A stretch of DNA of 64,000 nt, from the NCBI RefSeq assembly GCF_900094625.1, contig NZ_FMAJ01000002.1, forward strand, positions 496,001-560,000. Reading direction: 5' to 3'. The DNA is from Rhizobium aethiopicum. GTDB lineage: Bacteria; Pseudomonadota; Alphaproteobacteria; Rhizobiales; Rhizobiaceae. The notes below the pieces were generated by a model. It had not been told where the DNA came from. It saw only the letters and a program-made list of their open reading frames with translations, and ran no database searches. Positions 33,671-42,309 of the stretch are shown here, in pieces (positions within the stretch are counted from its first letter, which is position 1; every line of letters begins with the position of its first letter). Made by a program: the position numbers and the translations under genes.

Positions 33671-33783
33671 CCTGCCTACTAGTAGGTAGATAAAAAACGG
33701 GCGTCAACGCGCCATCCGCGCACCTTCTTGTGATGACAGCAGGTCGGCGAGAGCCTTGACAATCTGCCTACCAGTAGGTAGGC
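33671..33783. promoter_or_regulatory. Two TetR-type operators between the DUF308-like and tetR genes
   Basis: CCTACTAGTAGG at 33675-33686 is a perfect 12-bp palindrome. GCCTACCAGTAGGTAGGC at 33766-33783 is a related site containing CCTACCAGTAGG. They share CCTAC-AGTAGG and lie before each divergent gene, the second ending six bases before the TetR ATG. This fits autoregulation plus repression of the membrane protein. Confidence 0.75.
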
Positions 33784-33789
33784 GGCACT

Positions 33790-34371
33790 ATGAAACCAAC
33801 GGCTTCGACTTCCGACAAAATCCTCGACATCGCGCAGTCGCTCATCGTGGCGGGCGGCTATAACGGCTTCAGCTATGCCGATATTTCGGCTGCGATCGGC
33901 ATCCGCAAGGCGAGCATCCACCATCATTTTCCCACCAAGGCCGAACTGGTCGCGGTGCTGGTGGATCGCTACAGCAGGCAGGCGGAGGCGGGTTTGCAGT
34001 CGCTCCGCGAGCAGGCTGCAAGCCCCGCCGATCAGCTGCAGTTCTACATCGACTATTGGAACAGCTGCATTCGCGACGCCTCGCAGCCCTTCTGCGTCTG
34101 CGCGATGCTGGCAAGCGAAATGCAGATGCTGCCGGAAGAAGTCGCCTCATACGTCCGCGCCCATTTCCAGGGTCTCGCGGCATGGCTGACCTCCGTGCTG
34201 CAGGCCGGGGTCGAGCAGGACCAGTTCCGGCTGGACAAGCGGCCGGAAGAGCAGGCGCAAATGCTGATGGCCTCGGTTCATGGGGCGATGCTCTCGGCAA
34301 GGGCACTCGGCGATCCCGGGCTGTTCATCGCAGTCGTTGCGCCTGAAATTGCGAGGCTGCGGACCACATAA
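33790..34371 (+). CDS. TetR-family transcriptional regulator
   Basis: 193 residues. The N-terminal HTH is canonical: ILDIAQSLIVAGGYNGFSYA, DISAAIGIRKASIHHHFPTK (about residues 11-50). The C-terminal ligand domain contains QPFCVCAMLASEMQMLP with two cysteines. The start lies six bases after an operator-like palindrome, so binding would block its own translation region. Probably represses the divergent DUF308-like gene. Confidence 0.92.
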   Translation: MKPTASTSDKILDIAQSLIVAGGYNGFSYADISAAIGIRKASIHHHFPTKAELVAVLVDRYSRQAEAGLQSLREQAASPADQLQFYIDYWNSCIRDASQPFCVCAMLASEMQMLPEEVASYVRAHFQGLAAWLTSVLQAGVEQDQFRLDKRPEEQAQMLMASVHGAMLSARALGDPGLFIAVVAPEIARLRTT

Positions 34372-34861
34372 CGATCTGAGCAATGGCGCGCCGCAGGCCT
34401 CGAAAGGCGAGGCGGGTGCGCTGACGGTTGATGGATGCAGGCGCAGCGCTGCGGCGTGTCCCTCGAGGCTCCGGTCTCTGGCCTGCGCGCCTCAAAGGAT
34501 AAGGCTCTCTTGGGCGCGAGACCGTTTCTTTTTCCTTTACCGACATGCCGTGTGGCACCCCCCTCTGTCCTGCCGGACATCTCCCCCACAAGGGTGGAGA
34601 TTGGCAAGCGGTCTGACCGTCGCTCCCTCTCAGTCGGCAGCGACAATCACGTTGCTTTAGTTGTTTGGGAAAGCCGTTACGCCCAGCCGATCTCCCTCCT
34701 TGTGGGGGAGATGTCCGGCAGGACAGAGGGGGGTGCCACACGGCACGCCCATCCACTCTCATCCTGAAATACGCGTCCCCGTCGCACAACCCGCTATACA
34801 GCAGACGGTAAAGGATGAGGAGCGTCGAAGATGCCGCGCCGAAGCTCAAGTCGCTGCGCGA
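34372..34861. repeat. Gene-free stretch with a long inverted repeat (34548-34745)
   Basis: 490 bases. The left arm at 34548-34593 (GCCGTGTGGCACCCCCCTCT, GTCCTGCCGGACATCTCCCC, CACAAGG) recurs inverted and nearly perfectly at 34698-34745, about 105 bases apart. The same element occurs at 57014-57210 and, as one arm, near 10755. The segment 34381-34505 holds fragments of the CCTCGAAGG repeat type. No gene is supported here. Confidence 0.7.
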
Positions 34862-36829
34862 TTACTCCCCGCCTTCCTTCAGCCCATCCCTGACGATCGC
34901 GTAATAGCCGGCAAGCTCGGGAATATCAGCAGCCAGGCTATCGAAAACCGGGTCTGACGGCGCAAGCGTGGCGGCATATTTCGCGTCGATGAGGGCCTGG
35001 TGGGCGATGAGCGCCTTGGCATCGGCCTTGTGCACGACGGTGAAGACGGGCGAGGGGACGGTGCGGCCTTTGACGATGATGCGGTCGAGTTCGACGATGA
35101 TGTAGGTGTTCGCGACCAGTCTTGCGGTCTCTTCGCCGAGCAGCAGCGCGACGCCGTAATTTTTCGAGGCGCCTTCGAGGCGGGAGGCGAGGTTGACGCT
35201 GTCGCCGAGGCAGGAATAATCGAAGCGGCGGGTCGAGCCCATGTTGCCGACGATGCATTCGCCGGTGTTGATGCCGACGCCCATCTTCAGGACGTGCGGC
35301 TTGCGGCCGAGTGCCGCAGCCTCCCGCTCCAGCTGGCCGTTCAGCCTCGAAATCGCCGCCTGCATGGCAAGTGAGGCGCGCACGGCGTGGAGCGCATGGT
35401 CGGGATCGTCGAGCGGCGCGTTCCAGAAGGCCATGATGCAGTCGCCCATATATTTGTCGATCGTGCCGCCGTGATCCATCACCACGTCGGAGAGCGGCGT
35501 CAGCAGCCGGTTGATCAGGCCGGTCAGCTGCTCCGGATCGTCTTTCAGCGTTTCGGCGATGGTGGTAAAGCCGCGCACGTCGGAGAACAGCACCGAGAGC
35601 GTGCGCCGCTCGCCGCCGAGCTTCAGCTGCGAAGGGTCGTTCGACAGGCGCTTGACGAGATCGGGCGAGATATATTGGGCGAAGGCGCGGGTGATCTGGC
35701 GCTTGTTGCGGCGCTCCTCCGCGAAATCGAAGGCGGCCTGGCCGAAGACGACGGAGATATAGGCGACCGTCGGGCCGAGTGGCGACACGAAAATATGGCC
35801 CAGCCGAATGCCGGCAAAGCTGACGGCCGCAAAAGCGAGGAGGGCCGCCGCGCTGGTCACGATCGTCAGCCATCCCGTCGAGCGCCAGACGGTGGTGGCA
35901 GCCAGCAGAACCGATATCATGATGCAGGCGGCGACCGTCGGCAGCCGGGCCTCGGCGATCGACAAGCCGCTGCGGATATTGTCGTAGATCGTCGCCTGGA
36001 TCTCGACGCCTGAGACGAGCTTGCCGGTGTGGACGGTATAGGGTGTCGCGAAGGCATCGACGCCGCCCTTGTCGATGGCGGGCGCATTCTGCAGACTGAG
36101 GCCGACCAGCACGACACGGTCCTTGAAATAATCCGGCGGCAGCAGGCTTTTCGGATCGAGAGCCTGGTAATAGGAAACCGTCGGGTAGCTGCGGGCCGGA
36201 CCAAAGGATTGGACCAACTGACCGGCCGGCACGGAGGCGCGTGTCGTTCCCGATGTCTTCGCCAGCATCGCGGCGAAGCCGTCCTCGTAACCCGGAATGC
36301 GCCGGAAGATGCCGTCACCGCTGAGATCGATGGAGGCGATGCCGGTGACGGCGCCCGCTTCCGTCAGCTGCGGCAGCGGTGTCGCGCGGATCAGCTGCGA
36401 GGCCTGCGGCGTCTCGATCAGCGTCTCGTCGCCGGCCAGCACGGTATCGGGACCGACGGCTTTGATAATCGCCGCGTCATTGTCCGGGTTCGAGGGCTCG
36501 GCCATGATGATGTCGAGGCCGATGACGCGGGCGCCGGCGGCGCGCAGCTGGCTGATGAGCTCGGCATGCAGGCTGCGCGGCCAGGGCCATTGCGCATTGA
36601 TATCGGCCAGCGAAGGCTCGTCGATCGCGACGATGACGGGTCCGCCGGGCGGCGGGCGGGGGTCGTCGACGGTCGAGAGATAGTCGAAGCTTCTGAGCTC
36701 CAGCAGCGACCAGGCGGGCAGGCGCGACAGAAGCGAAATGGCGACCAGCGTCGTCAGCGACAGCACCAGGAGCCTAAGATGGCGGCTCCTGATCTGCCTG
36801 GCCTGCCGAGGCTTGTCCCGCAGCTGCAT
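34862..36829 (-). CDS. CHASE2-domain class III adenylate/guanylate cyclase
   Basis: 655 residues. One N-terminal membrane helix (LLVLSLTTLVAISLL), an extracytoplasmic CHASE2 sensor domain (about residues 45-290; DEPSLADINAQWPWPRSLHA), three more helices (about 300-370), then a class III cyclase catalytic domain (about 420-600). Metal-binding Asp residues lie in VLFSDVRGFTTIAE and YMGDCIMAFW, purine-selecting Lys in IDKYMGD, Ser in FDYSCLGDSVN at the second specificity position, and the transition-state Asn/Arg in SVNLASRLEG. All key residues are present, so it should be active. Its ATG overlaps the stop of the FecR/TPR/barrel gene (TGATG). It likely converts an envelope signal into a cyclic nucleotide. 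Confidence 0.92.
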   Translation of the reverse strand: MQLRDKPRQARQIRSRHLRLLVLSLTTLVAISLLSRLPAWSLLELRSFDYLSTVDDPRPPPGGPVIVAIDEPSLADINAQWPWPRSLHAELISQLRAAGARVIGLDIIMAEPSNPDNDAAIIKAVGPDTVLAGDETLIETPQASQLIRATPLPQLTEAGAVTGIASIDLSGDGIFRRIPGYEDGFAAMLAKTSGTTRASVPAGQLVQSFGPARSYPTVSYYQALDPKSLLPPDYFKDRVVLVGLSLQNAPAIDKGGVDAFATPYTVHTGKLVSGVEIQATIYDNIRSGLSIAEARLPTVAACIMISVLLAATTVWRSTGWLTIVTSAAALLAFAAVSFAGIRLGHIFVSPLGPTVAYISVVFGQAAFDFAEERRNKRQITRAFAQYISPDLVKRLSNDPSQLKLGGERRTLSVLFSDVRGFTTIAETLKDDPEQLTGLINRLLTPLSDVVMDHGGTIDKYMGDCIMAFWNAPLDDPDHALHAVRASLAMQAAISRLNGQLEREAAALGRKPHVLKMGVGINTGECIVGNMGSTRRFDYSCLGDSVNLASRLEGASKNYGVALLLGEETARLVANTYIIVELDRIIVKGRTVPSPVFTVVHKADAKALIAHQALIDAKYAATLAPSDPVFDSLAADIPELAGYYAIVRDGLKEGGE

Positions 36830-39800
36830 CAGAAGCGGACTTTGAGCGTGCCCTTGAAGGCGCGGCCCCAGCCGGGGGTGTCCGGCAGAACCTCAAAATC
36901 TTCGTCGAGCAGATTGTAGGCGGCAGCCTCGAGCGCGATTCGCTTGTCGAAGGGCTCCCAGATGAGATGGGCGTCCAGACTCCAGTAATCGTCGAGTTTC
37001 GTGCCAACCAGATCGCCGGTGCGCTCGCCGATATAGTTTGCAGCAACAGTGGCTTTCACCTTGGCTTCGTTGACCCAGGTCAGCGCGATCTGGCCGGAGT
37101 TTTGCGGAATGAAAGGCAGATCGCCGTGGTAGTTGAAGGTCGTCGGATCCTCGTTCTCGGAATCCATATAGGCATAGGTCGCCGAGAGGCCGAAGCCGGA
37201 CCCCAGAGCAAAGTTGGCCGTAACGGCGGCGCGGTCGATGGTGCCGCGCCCGTAAGTCTGGCTGTCGACGAGCGCGAGGCCGGTGACCGGCAGACCAATC
37301 GAGAAATCGTGCAGTTCCTGATGCTGATATTCGACCGACGTGAAGAAGCGGTCCGTCCATTCGGCATCCCATTGCAGGGCAACAGTATCCGCGTAACCCT
37401 CTGCTCCGACCGAGAACTGGTTGGCCTGCAGGCCCAGGATGCCGATCGGTGCCAGTGATGGTACGCCCGTGTCGAGGCCCTGGCGCATGAAGGCGGCGCG
37501 CAGCCACTGATTTTGCACAGGCTGCCAGGCAATGCCGAAACGGGGTTCAAGCCGGCTGACATCCGTGCCGTCGCCTTCCAGGCGCGTGGCGAACAGTGCA
37601 TATTCACCCTTCAGAGCAGGCGTGATCTCATGAAGGAGGTCGAGATAGGCGCGGCCGATATTGACGCGGCTGCTCTCGTCGTCCGGGCCAAATGTCCGCT
37701 CCCCCACCAAACCCAAAATGTCATCGAGATGAATGGTCGTCTTGTTGCTGCTATCGGTCCATCCGCCTTCGATACCGTATCGCCAGGTCAGCGTGTCATC
37801 GCCGATGCTGTGGCTGATCGCAGCTATGTAGGTTTTGGAGGAACTCTCCAGGCTCATTTCCATGAAGGGAAAAAGATCTGGAGGGGGAGCGCCGGTCGCG
37901 CCGGAGGCATCAAAAGTCTGGTCGAAAACGCTTTTCGCTTTTCCTTCGGAATAGAGGAGGGCGGTATTGAGCACATTCCGATACCCGAAAGTGTGGCTCC
38001 AGCCGATGCCGCCAATCGTCGTCTCGCCCTCATCATATCTGTTTTGATAGAGAGGTAGATCCAATGTCGGTATTACAAAGCCGAGGCGCGGAAAAAAGAA
38101 CTCTTCATTAAGGCGGTCGGTGAATGCCGTGCTTGTCGTCAGAGCATTCAGCGGCCCGTAGGCTTTGCCATGATTGATGAAACTGACGATACGGTCATCC
38201 GGCGTCAGCGTGGCGGTCAGATAAGCGTTGCCCGCGAGCAGTTTTTTGTCCAGCGCGTATCCGCCGAAGTCCCGGTAGTCACCGTCCAGCGCCAGCTCTT
38301 CCCAGGTCAGGTTGCCGTAGAAGCTGATCGGGATCGTCGCATTCGAATAACCCTGGATTTCCGCCTCGCCGATGCGTCTGGTATGGCCGTCGACGCTGTT
38401 GATCCCGCCGCCGAGCGCGCCTTCAATGAAGGGCACATCGAACAGTGTCGCCGAGCGCGAACGGCCCGACAGCATGTGCGGGGAGAGCAGCAGGCCCTGG
38501 ATAAAGGATGAGTAGCTCGAGGCGTTGCCACGGTTCTGGATGATATTGTCGTCGCTGAAGCTGGTCGCGTTGGCGAAAGGAAAGATGCTGCCCTTGATCG
38601 ACTGGTCGATGTAACCGGTGCCTTTGAAGGGATCGAACGCGGCATCGCCGTAATAGCGGCCCCAGGCATCCAGGCCCTGCAGGCGGAAAGCGTTGTTGAG
38701 CGTCGAACCGGCGGTGGCGTTGGCGCCGAGCGAGCTGTAATCGCCGCCGCGGGCGCGCGAGCGCCGCAGGTAATCCTGCGCGTTGCGGATGGCGCCGTCG
38801 GCATCGTAGTCGTCGATATCAACTGCGGTGCGGAAGGCGGAGATGGCCGGGTCGTCATCGTCGAGACTGTTGGCGTTGTCGAGCGCCTGCTGGGAAGGGA
38901 TACGGTCGCCCTTTTCATAATGGGCGGCGGCGAGCATCAGCTGCGACTGCGAATGCGCGGGATTGGCGGTGCTGGCGGCGAGCAGATCTTGCAGCGCCTT
39001 ATCGCGCTCGCCAATTTGCAGGTAGTAGCGGCCGCGGGCAAGCAAAGCGTGATCGAAGGACGGATCGAGGGCGATTGCCGTATCGATCTCCCGCTTGGCT
39101 TCCTTCATCCGCCCCTGGTCGAGATAGAGGATTGCCAGGTTCGCATGCAGCAGCGGATCCTGCGGATCGAGCTCGATCGCCCTTTTGAAGGCTTTTTCCG
39201 CTTCGCCATTGGCGTCGCGCGAGCTTTGCAGCAGCCCAAGCGAATTCAGCGTGCTCGAGGCGCCAGGCGCAAGCGCGATGGCTCGGTTCAGATCGGCAAG
39301 CGCGCCGTCGATATCGCTTTCATAGCTTGCCTTGTAGCCAGCACGGGCCGACAGCGCCATCGGATGATCGGGGTCGAGCGCCAGCGAGCGCTCTATGGCT
39401 TCCTTCATCTGCTCGCGGTCATCGGTGAGCTCGGCCAGCTGGGCGCGGACCGCCGGCAGGGTCGGATCGTCGGGATAACGCTGCTCGGCTTTCTTGATGA
39501 TCTCGATTGCTGCGCGCGGGTTCTTCAGGAAGCCTGTCGTATAGGCCTGCATGATCGCGCCGTAGGGGCCGGCCGTGTTGGCCGGCGGCGGCTCGGCATG
39601 GGCCGGATCAGCAAGGGAACGGGCGAAATAGCCGCCATATTGCGCCATGTTCCGGCGTGTCGGGTCGAGATGCGGCAGGGCCTTCTGGAAGAGCCTGGCG
39701 GCATCGGAATAGCGCTTCTCCGAGCCGGCGATGGTGGCGTCGATCAGGTCGATACGCGCCTGCTGGGCCACCGTCAGCTTGCGGCCGCGGACATTCTGCA

Positions 39801-40596
39801 AGGTTGCGGCCGCGGCCTGGCGGCCGTCGAAGGCACTCTGCACTTCGGCGAGCTCCAGCCAGTCTTCGGTCGTGCGCCGCTCCGGCGGCAGCGCCAGCAG
39901 GCGGCGGCGCTCCGTCGCCATGCGGTCGGCCCGCAGCGGCGATGTCGGCATCAGGTCGAAGCCGTCGCGCAGGTCGAGATAGAACAGCATCTGTTCGCGG
40001 TCGTCGGGATTGACGCTGATGATCTTGGTCGGCGCCTGGCCGATGGTGGCGACCGCGCCTTCGCCCTCGTTCACCTCGACGCTGCCCTGCGGGTTGCTCA
40101 GCGCTACTCGGCCTTCGAGCACGATCATCGAGGTCTTGGCGCCCTCGACCGTCATCGTCCAGTCCGTGCCGCGGATGGCGGCTGCTGCTGCCGGTGTTTC
40201 CACGGTCAGGCCCTGGCCGCCCCGCTCGGCGCGCGCCCAAATGGTGCCGGATTGCAGATTGAGCACCGTATCGCCGCTCGCCGCCATCTTCTTGACCTGC
40301 AGCGAGGAATTGCGCCCGAGGCGGACCTGTGTGTGATCGGAAAAGACGATGGCGAGCTGGCCGTTGGCGTTGGTGCGCAGCACGTCGCCGGTCAAAAGAT
40401 CCTGGTTGATATCGACGACACGCCAGTCCGATACGTCGATGAAACGGACTTCCTCGCCGGTCTTGCGGGCGATGACGGAGCCGGCAACCGGCGTTGCACG
40501 CTGCACGGGCTCGGCCATCGCCGGCGGCCCGAAAGCAGGCACGGCAAACGCCAACGCCATTCCGACGCGACAGATGTTACTGGAATAACCCCGCAT
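36829..40596 (-). CDS. FecR-TPR-outer-membrane beta-barrel fusion protein
   Basis: 1255 residues, exported (signal ends PAMAEP). Residues about 40-155 form a FecR-like domain (LLTGDVLRTNANGQLAIVFS, RLGRNSSLQV, AAAIRGTDWTMTVEGA). Residues about 210-560 are TPR repeats (ALADLNRAIALAPGASSTLN, KAFKRAIELDPQDPLLHANL, AKREIDTAIALDPSFDHALL). From about 700 to the end come alternating aromatic strands and a terminal KVRF, typical of an outer-membrane barrel. No plug domain or TonB box is seen. An ATG at 40617 is an alternative start. Coupled with the cyclase gene downstream. It may assemble a complex spanning the periplasm; function unknown. Confidence 0.85.
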   Translation of the reverse strand: MRGYSSNICRVGMALAFAVPAFGPPAMAEPVQRATPVAGSVIARKTGEEVRFIDVSDWRVVDINQDLLTGDVLRTNANGQLAIVFSDHTQVRLGRNSSLQVKKMAASGDTVLNLQSGTIWARAERGGQGLTVETPAAAAAIRGTDWTMTVEGAKTSMIVLEGRVALSNPQGSVEVNEGEGAVATIGQAPTKIISVNPDDREQMLFYLDLRDGFDLMPTSPLRADRMATERRRLLALPPERRTTEDWLELAEVQSAFDGRQAAAATLQNVRGRKLTVAQQARIDLIDATIAGSEKRYSDAARLFQKALPHLDPTRRNMAQYGGYFARSLADPAHAEPPPANTAGPYGAIMQAYTTGFLKNPRAAIEIIKKAEQRYPDDPTLPAVRAQLAELTDDREQMKEAIERSLALDPDHPMALSARAGYKASYESDIDGALADLNRAIALAPGASSTLNSLGLLQSSRDANGEAEKAFKRAIELDPQDPLLHANLAILYLDQGRMKEAKREIDTAIALDPSFDHALLARGRYYLQIGERDKALQDLLAASTANPAHSQSQLMLAAAHYEKGDRIPSQQALDNANSLDDDDPAISAFRTAVDIDDYDADGAIRNAQDYLRRSRARGGDYSSLGANATAGSTLNNAFRLQGLDAWGRYYGDAAFDPFKGTGYIDQSIKGSIFPFANATSFSDDNIIQNRGNASSYSSFIQGLLLSPHMLSGRSRSATLFDVPFIEGALGGGINSVDGHTRRIGEAEIQGYSNATIPISFYGNLTWEELALDGDYRDFGGYALDKKLLAGNAYLTATLTPDDRIVSFINHGKAYGPLNALTTSTAFTDRLNEEFFFPRLGFVIPTLDLPLYQNRYDEGETTIGGIGWSHTFGYRNVLNTALLYSEGKAKSVFDQTFDASGATGAPPPDLFPFMEMSLESSSKTYIAAISHSIGDDTLTWRYGIEGGWTDSSNKTTIHLDDILGLVGERTFGPDDESSRVNIGRAYLDLLHEITPALKGEYALFATRLEGDGTDVSRLEPRFGIAWQPVQNQWLRAAFMRQGLDTGVPSLAPIGILGLQANQFSVGAEGYADTVALQWDAEWTDRFFTSVEYQHQELHDFSIGLPVTGLALVDSQTYGRGTIDRAAVTANFALGSGFGLSATYAYMDSENEDPTTFNYHGDLPFIPQNSGQIALTWVNEAKVKATVAANYIGERTGDLVGTKLDDYWSLDAHLIWEPFDKRIALEAAAYNLLDEDFEVLPDTPGWGRAFKGTLKVRF

Positions 40597-40725
40597 GTCC
40601 TCGACCCCATACCCCATTCCCCCTTTGTCCGTGTACAGTGGAAAAGTCAAGCATGTTGCACACGTGTTCTTGCTTTCGTCGAGAAGTGTAATATCAGGGG
40701 AACACTTTGGGTGTGGAGTATTCAA
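40597..40725. promoter_or_regulatory. Divergent control region of the cyclase operon and PycTM-like gene
   Basis: 129 bases hold both promoters. GTGTAATATCAGGGGAACACTT near 40686 and CTTGACTTTTCCACTGTACAC on the opposite strand (40654-40634) contain TTGACTT-like and TACAC-like elements. One region serves both directions, so the two sides may be co-regulated. Confidence 0.45.
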
Positions 40726-41265
40726 GTGAGCGAGTTTGAAAATGCCACTGAGGTAATGCTGAGCAAGCCCTCGAGCGAGGACGTCAGCACCGAGTATTTC
40801 GATCATATCAAGAAAATCAACGACATATTCTACGATCAGATCAAGATATCCGATCAAAAGGCCGCCTATATCTTTACTTTCATGCTCGCCTTTCTGGTGA
40901 GCTCCAGCGAGGTGAGGGCCGTTTTCAGCCTGGCGCGCTACACCGGCGGCACCCCAGGCAGCATGCTCTCTTCCGGCCTGCTTGCCGCAGCCTCGGTCTT
41001 CTCCATTCTGTCGGCGATCCTCGTCGTCTTGCCGCGTCGTCTCGGCGCCTCCACCTCGCTGTTCTGGGGCGCCTGGCCCAAGCATCGCGACATGTTCTTC
41101 GAGGCAGCGCTTCGCCGCGACGAGCGCTACCTCTTCGACCAGTACTTCGAAAACGCCAACATCCTCTCCGCCATCGCCCGCAACAAGTACCGCTGCGTCA
41201 CCTTTGCGTTTCGCGGGCTGATGGTCAGCGTGATCGCCTATGTGCTGCTCTTGGTGGCGGGGTGA
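40726..41265 (+). CDS. Pycsar-effector-like (PycTM type) membrane protein
   Basis: 179 residues from GTG at 40726 (GGAGTATTCAA upstream). The plan is: cytosolic N-terminus, then DQKAAYIFTFMLAFLVSSS (helix 1), a short loop, SGLLAAASVFSILSAILVVL (helix 2), a long hydrophilic loop (EAALRRDERYLFDQYFENAN), and ARNKYRCVTFAFRGLMVSVI AYVLLL (helix 3) at the end. The starting DQKA and the closing NKYR before the last helix are features of the PycTM/DUF5706 group, whose members depolarise membranes when a cyclic pyrimidine nucleotide binds. Divergent from the FecR/cyclase operon, 129 bases away. The functional call is inference from architecture. Confidence 0.65.
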   Translation: MSEFENATEVMLSKPSSEDVSTEYFDHIKKINDIFYDQIKISDQKAAYIFTFMLAFLVSSSEVRAVFSLARYTGGTPGSMLSSGLLAAASVFSILSAILVVLPRRLGASTSLFWGAWPKHRDMFFEAALRRDERYLFDQYFENANILSAIARNKYRCVTFAFRGLMVSVIAYVLLLVAG

Positions 41266-41270
41266 GAAAC

Positions 41271-41318
41271 CTCAAGAGGGCCTCACCGCGAGGTGCCTTG
41301 CGCCTCGAAGGGCGGGAC
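41271..41318. repeat. Short dispersed repeat
   Basis: CTCAAGAGGGCCTCACCGCG then AGGTGCCTTGCGCCTCGAAG. Related to the element at 29191-29245. It occupies most of the 159-base spacer after the PycTM-like gene. Confidence 0.45.
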
Positions 41319-41424
41319 GGGGACTCCTGATATCACCGAAAATTGAAGCCGCATGCGCGGCCGGGCGTCCTGCACGGGTCAAGCTGTGTTACAGTTCCCT
41401 GCTTAACGGCGCGGGGATTGGTCG

Positions 41425-42201
41425 ATGCTGACGACACTTGCGGTGCTCATGGGTCTTTCCGGCGTCGTTCCGGCCGCAGGCGTCGGCGGAAACGAGGTCG
41501 ACGTGACGCTGGTACTTGCCGTCGACACCTCACGGTCGATGGATTTCGAGGAAGTCGGCATTCAGCGCCAGGGTTATGTCGAGGCGCTCAAGCACAAGGA
41601 ATTCATCGATGCGGTGAAAGGCGGGCTCACCGGCCGCATCGCCATCAGCTATTTCGAATGGGCGGGTTATGTCGTCCAGGATTCGATGATCGACTGGCAG
41701 GTAATCGAGACGGAAGCGGATGCGATCGCCTTCGCCGACAAGCTCGACGCCCGGCCGATTGCCACGCAGCGGCGAACCTCGATCTCGACCGCCATCGACC
41801 AAGGCGCCAGCATGATCACTGCCGGCCCCTATCGGGGCAGGCGCGAGGTCATCGACGTTTCCGGTGACGGTCCGAACAATTCCGGCAATCCCGTCACACC
41901 CTCCCGCGACAAGGCGGTGGCATCAGGCATGATCATCAACGGGCTGGCCATCATGCTGCGTCCTTCCGATGCGCCCGGTGGGCTCGACAAATATTACGCC
42001 GATTGCGTGATCGGCGGGCCCGGCGCCTTCGTGCTGCCGGTCCACAAGATCGAGGATTTCACCATCGCCGTGCGCCGCAAGCTGGTGCTGGAGATCAGCG
42101 GCCTTTCCCCGCCGGCGACGGTGGAGAGGGTCGCCGGCGACTCCCCGACGACGGATTGCCTGATCGGCGAGAAGCAGTGGCGGGATATATTCGATCGGTA
42201 A
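41425..42201 (+). CDS. DUF1194 family exported vWA-like protein
   Basis: 258 residues with a short signal peptide (MLTTLAVLMGLSGVVPAAG). DVTLVLAVDTSRSMDFEEVG near residue 27 is a MIDAS-like DxSxS sequence, and VIDVSGDGPNNSGNP supplies the later metal residues; this is the DUF1194 pattern (periplasmic, von-Willebrand-A-like fold). Two C-terminal cysteines (ADCVIGG, TDCLIGE) may pair. Function unknown. It follows the PycTM-like gene on the same strand, 159 bases away and behind a repeat, so is probably independent. Confidence 0.85.
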   Translation: MLTTLAVLMGLSGVVPAAGVGGNEVDVTLVLAVDTSRSMDFEEVGIQRQGYVEALKHKEFIDAVKGGLTGRIAISYFEWAGYVVQDSMIDWQVIETEADAIAFADKLDARPIATQRRTSISTAIDQGASMITAGPYRGRREVIDVSGDGPNNSGNPVTPSRDKAVASGMIINGLAIMLRPSDAPGGLDKYYADCVIGGPGAFVLPVHKIEDFTIAVRRKLVLEISGLSPPATVERVAGDSPTTDCLIGEKQWRDIFDR

Positions 42202-42309
42202 GCCGGTAGGAGAGGGTGTGTCGTTTGGCACGCACGCGCGCCGGCAGAGAGGCCTCACCCTGGTTGCCTCCAAGGGCAAGGCGGGTTTCTCGGCGTCTGT
42301 CGCCGTCAC

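Noticed and set aside
38920..40725. A long plus-strand frame in front of the PycTM-like gene, opposite the FecR/TPR protein
   Set aside because: The frame is merely free of stops opposite a real gene; the GTG at 40726 with GGAG upstream gives a sensible N-terminus.
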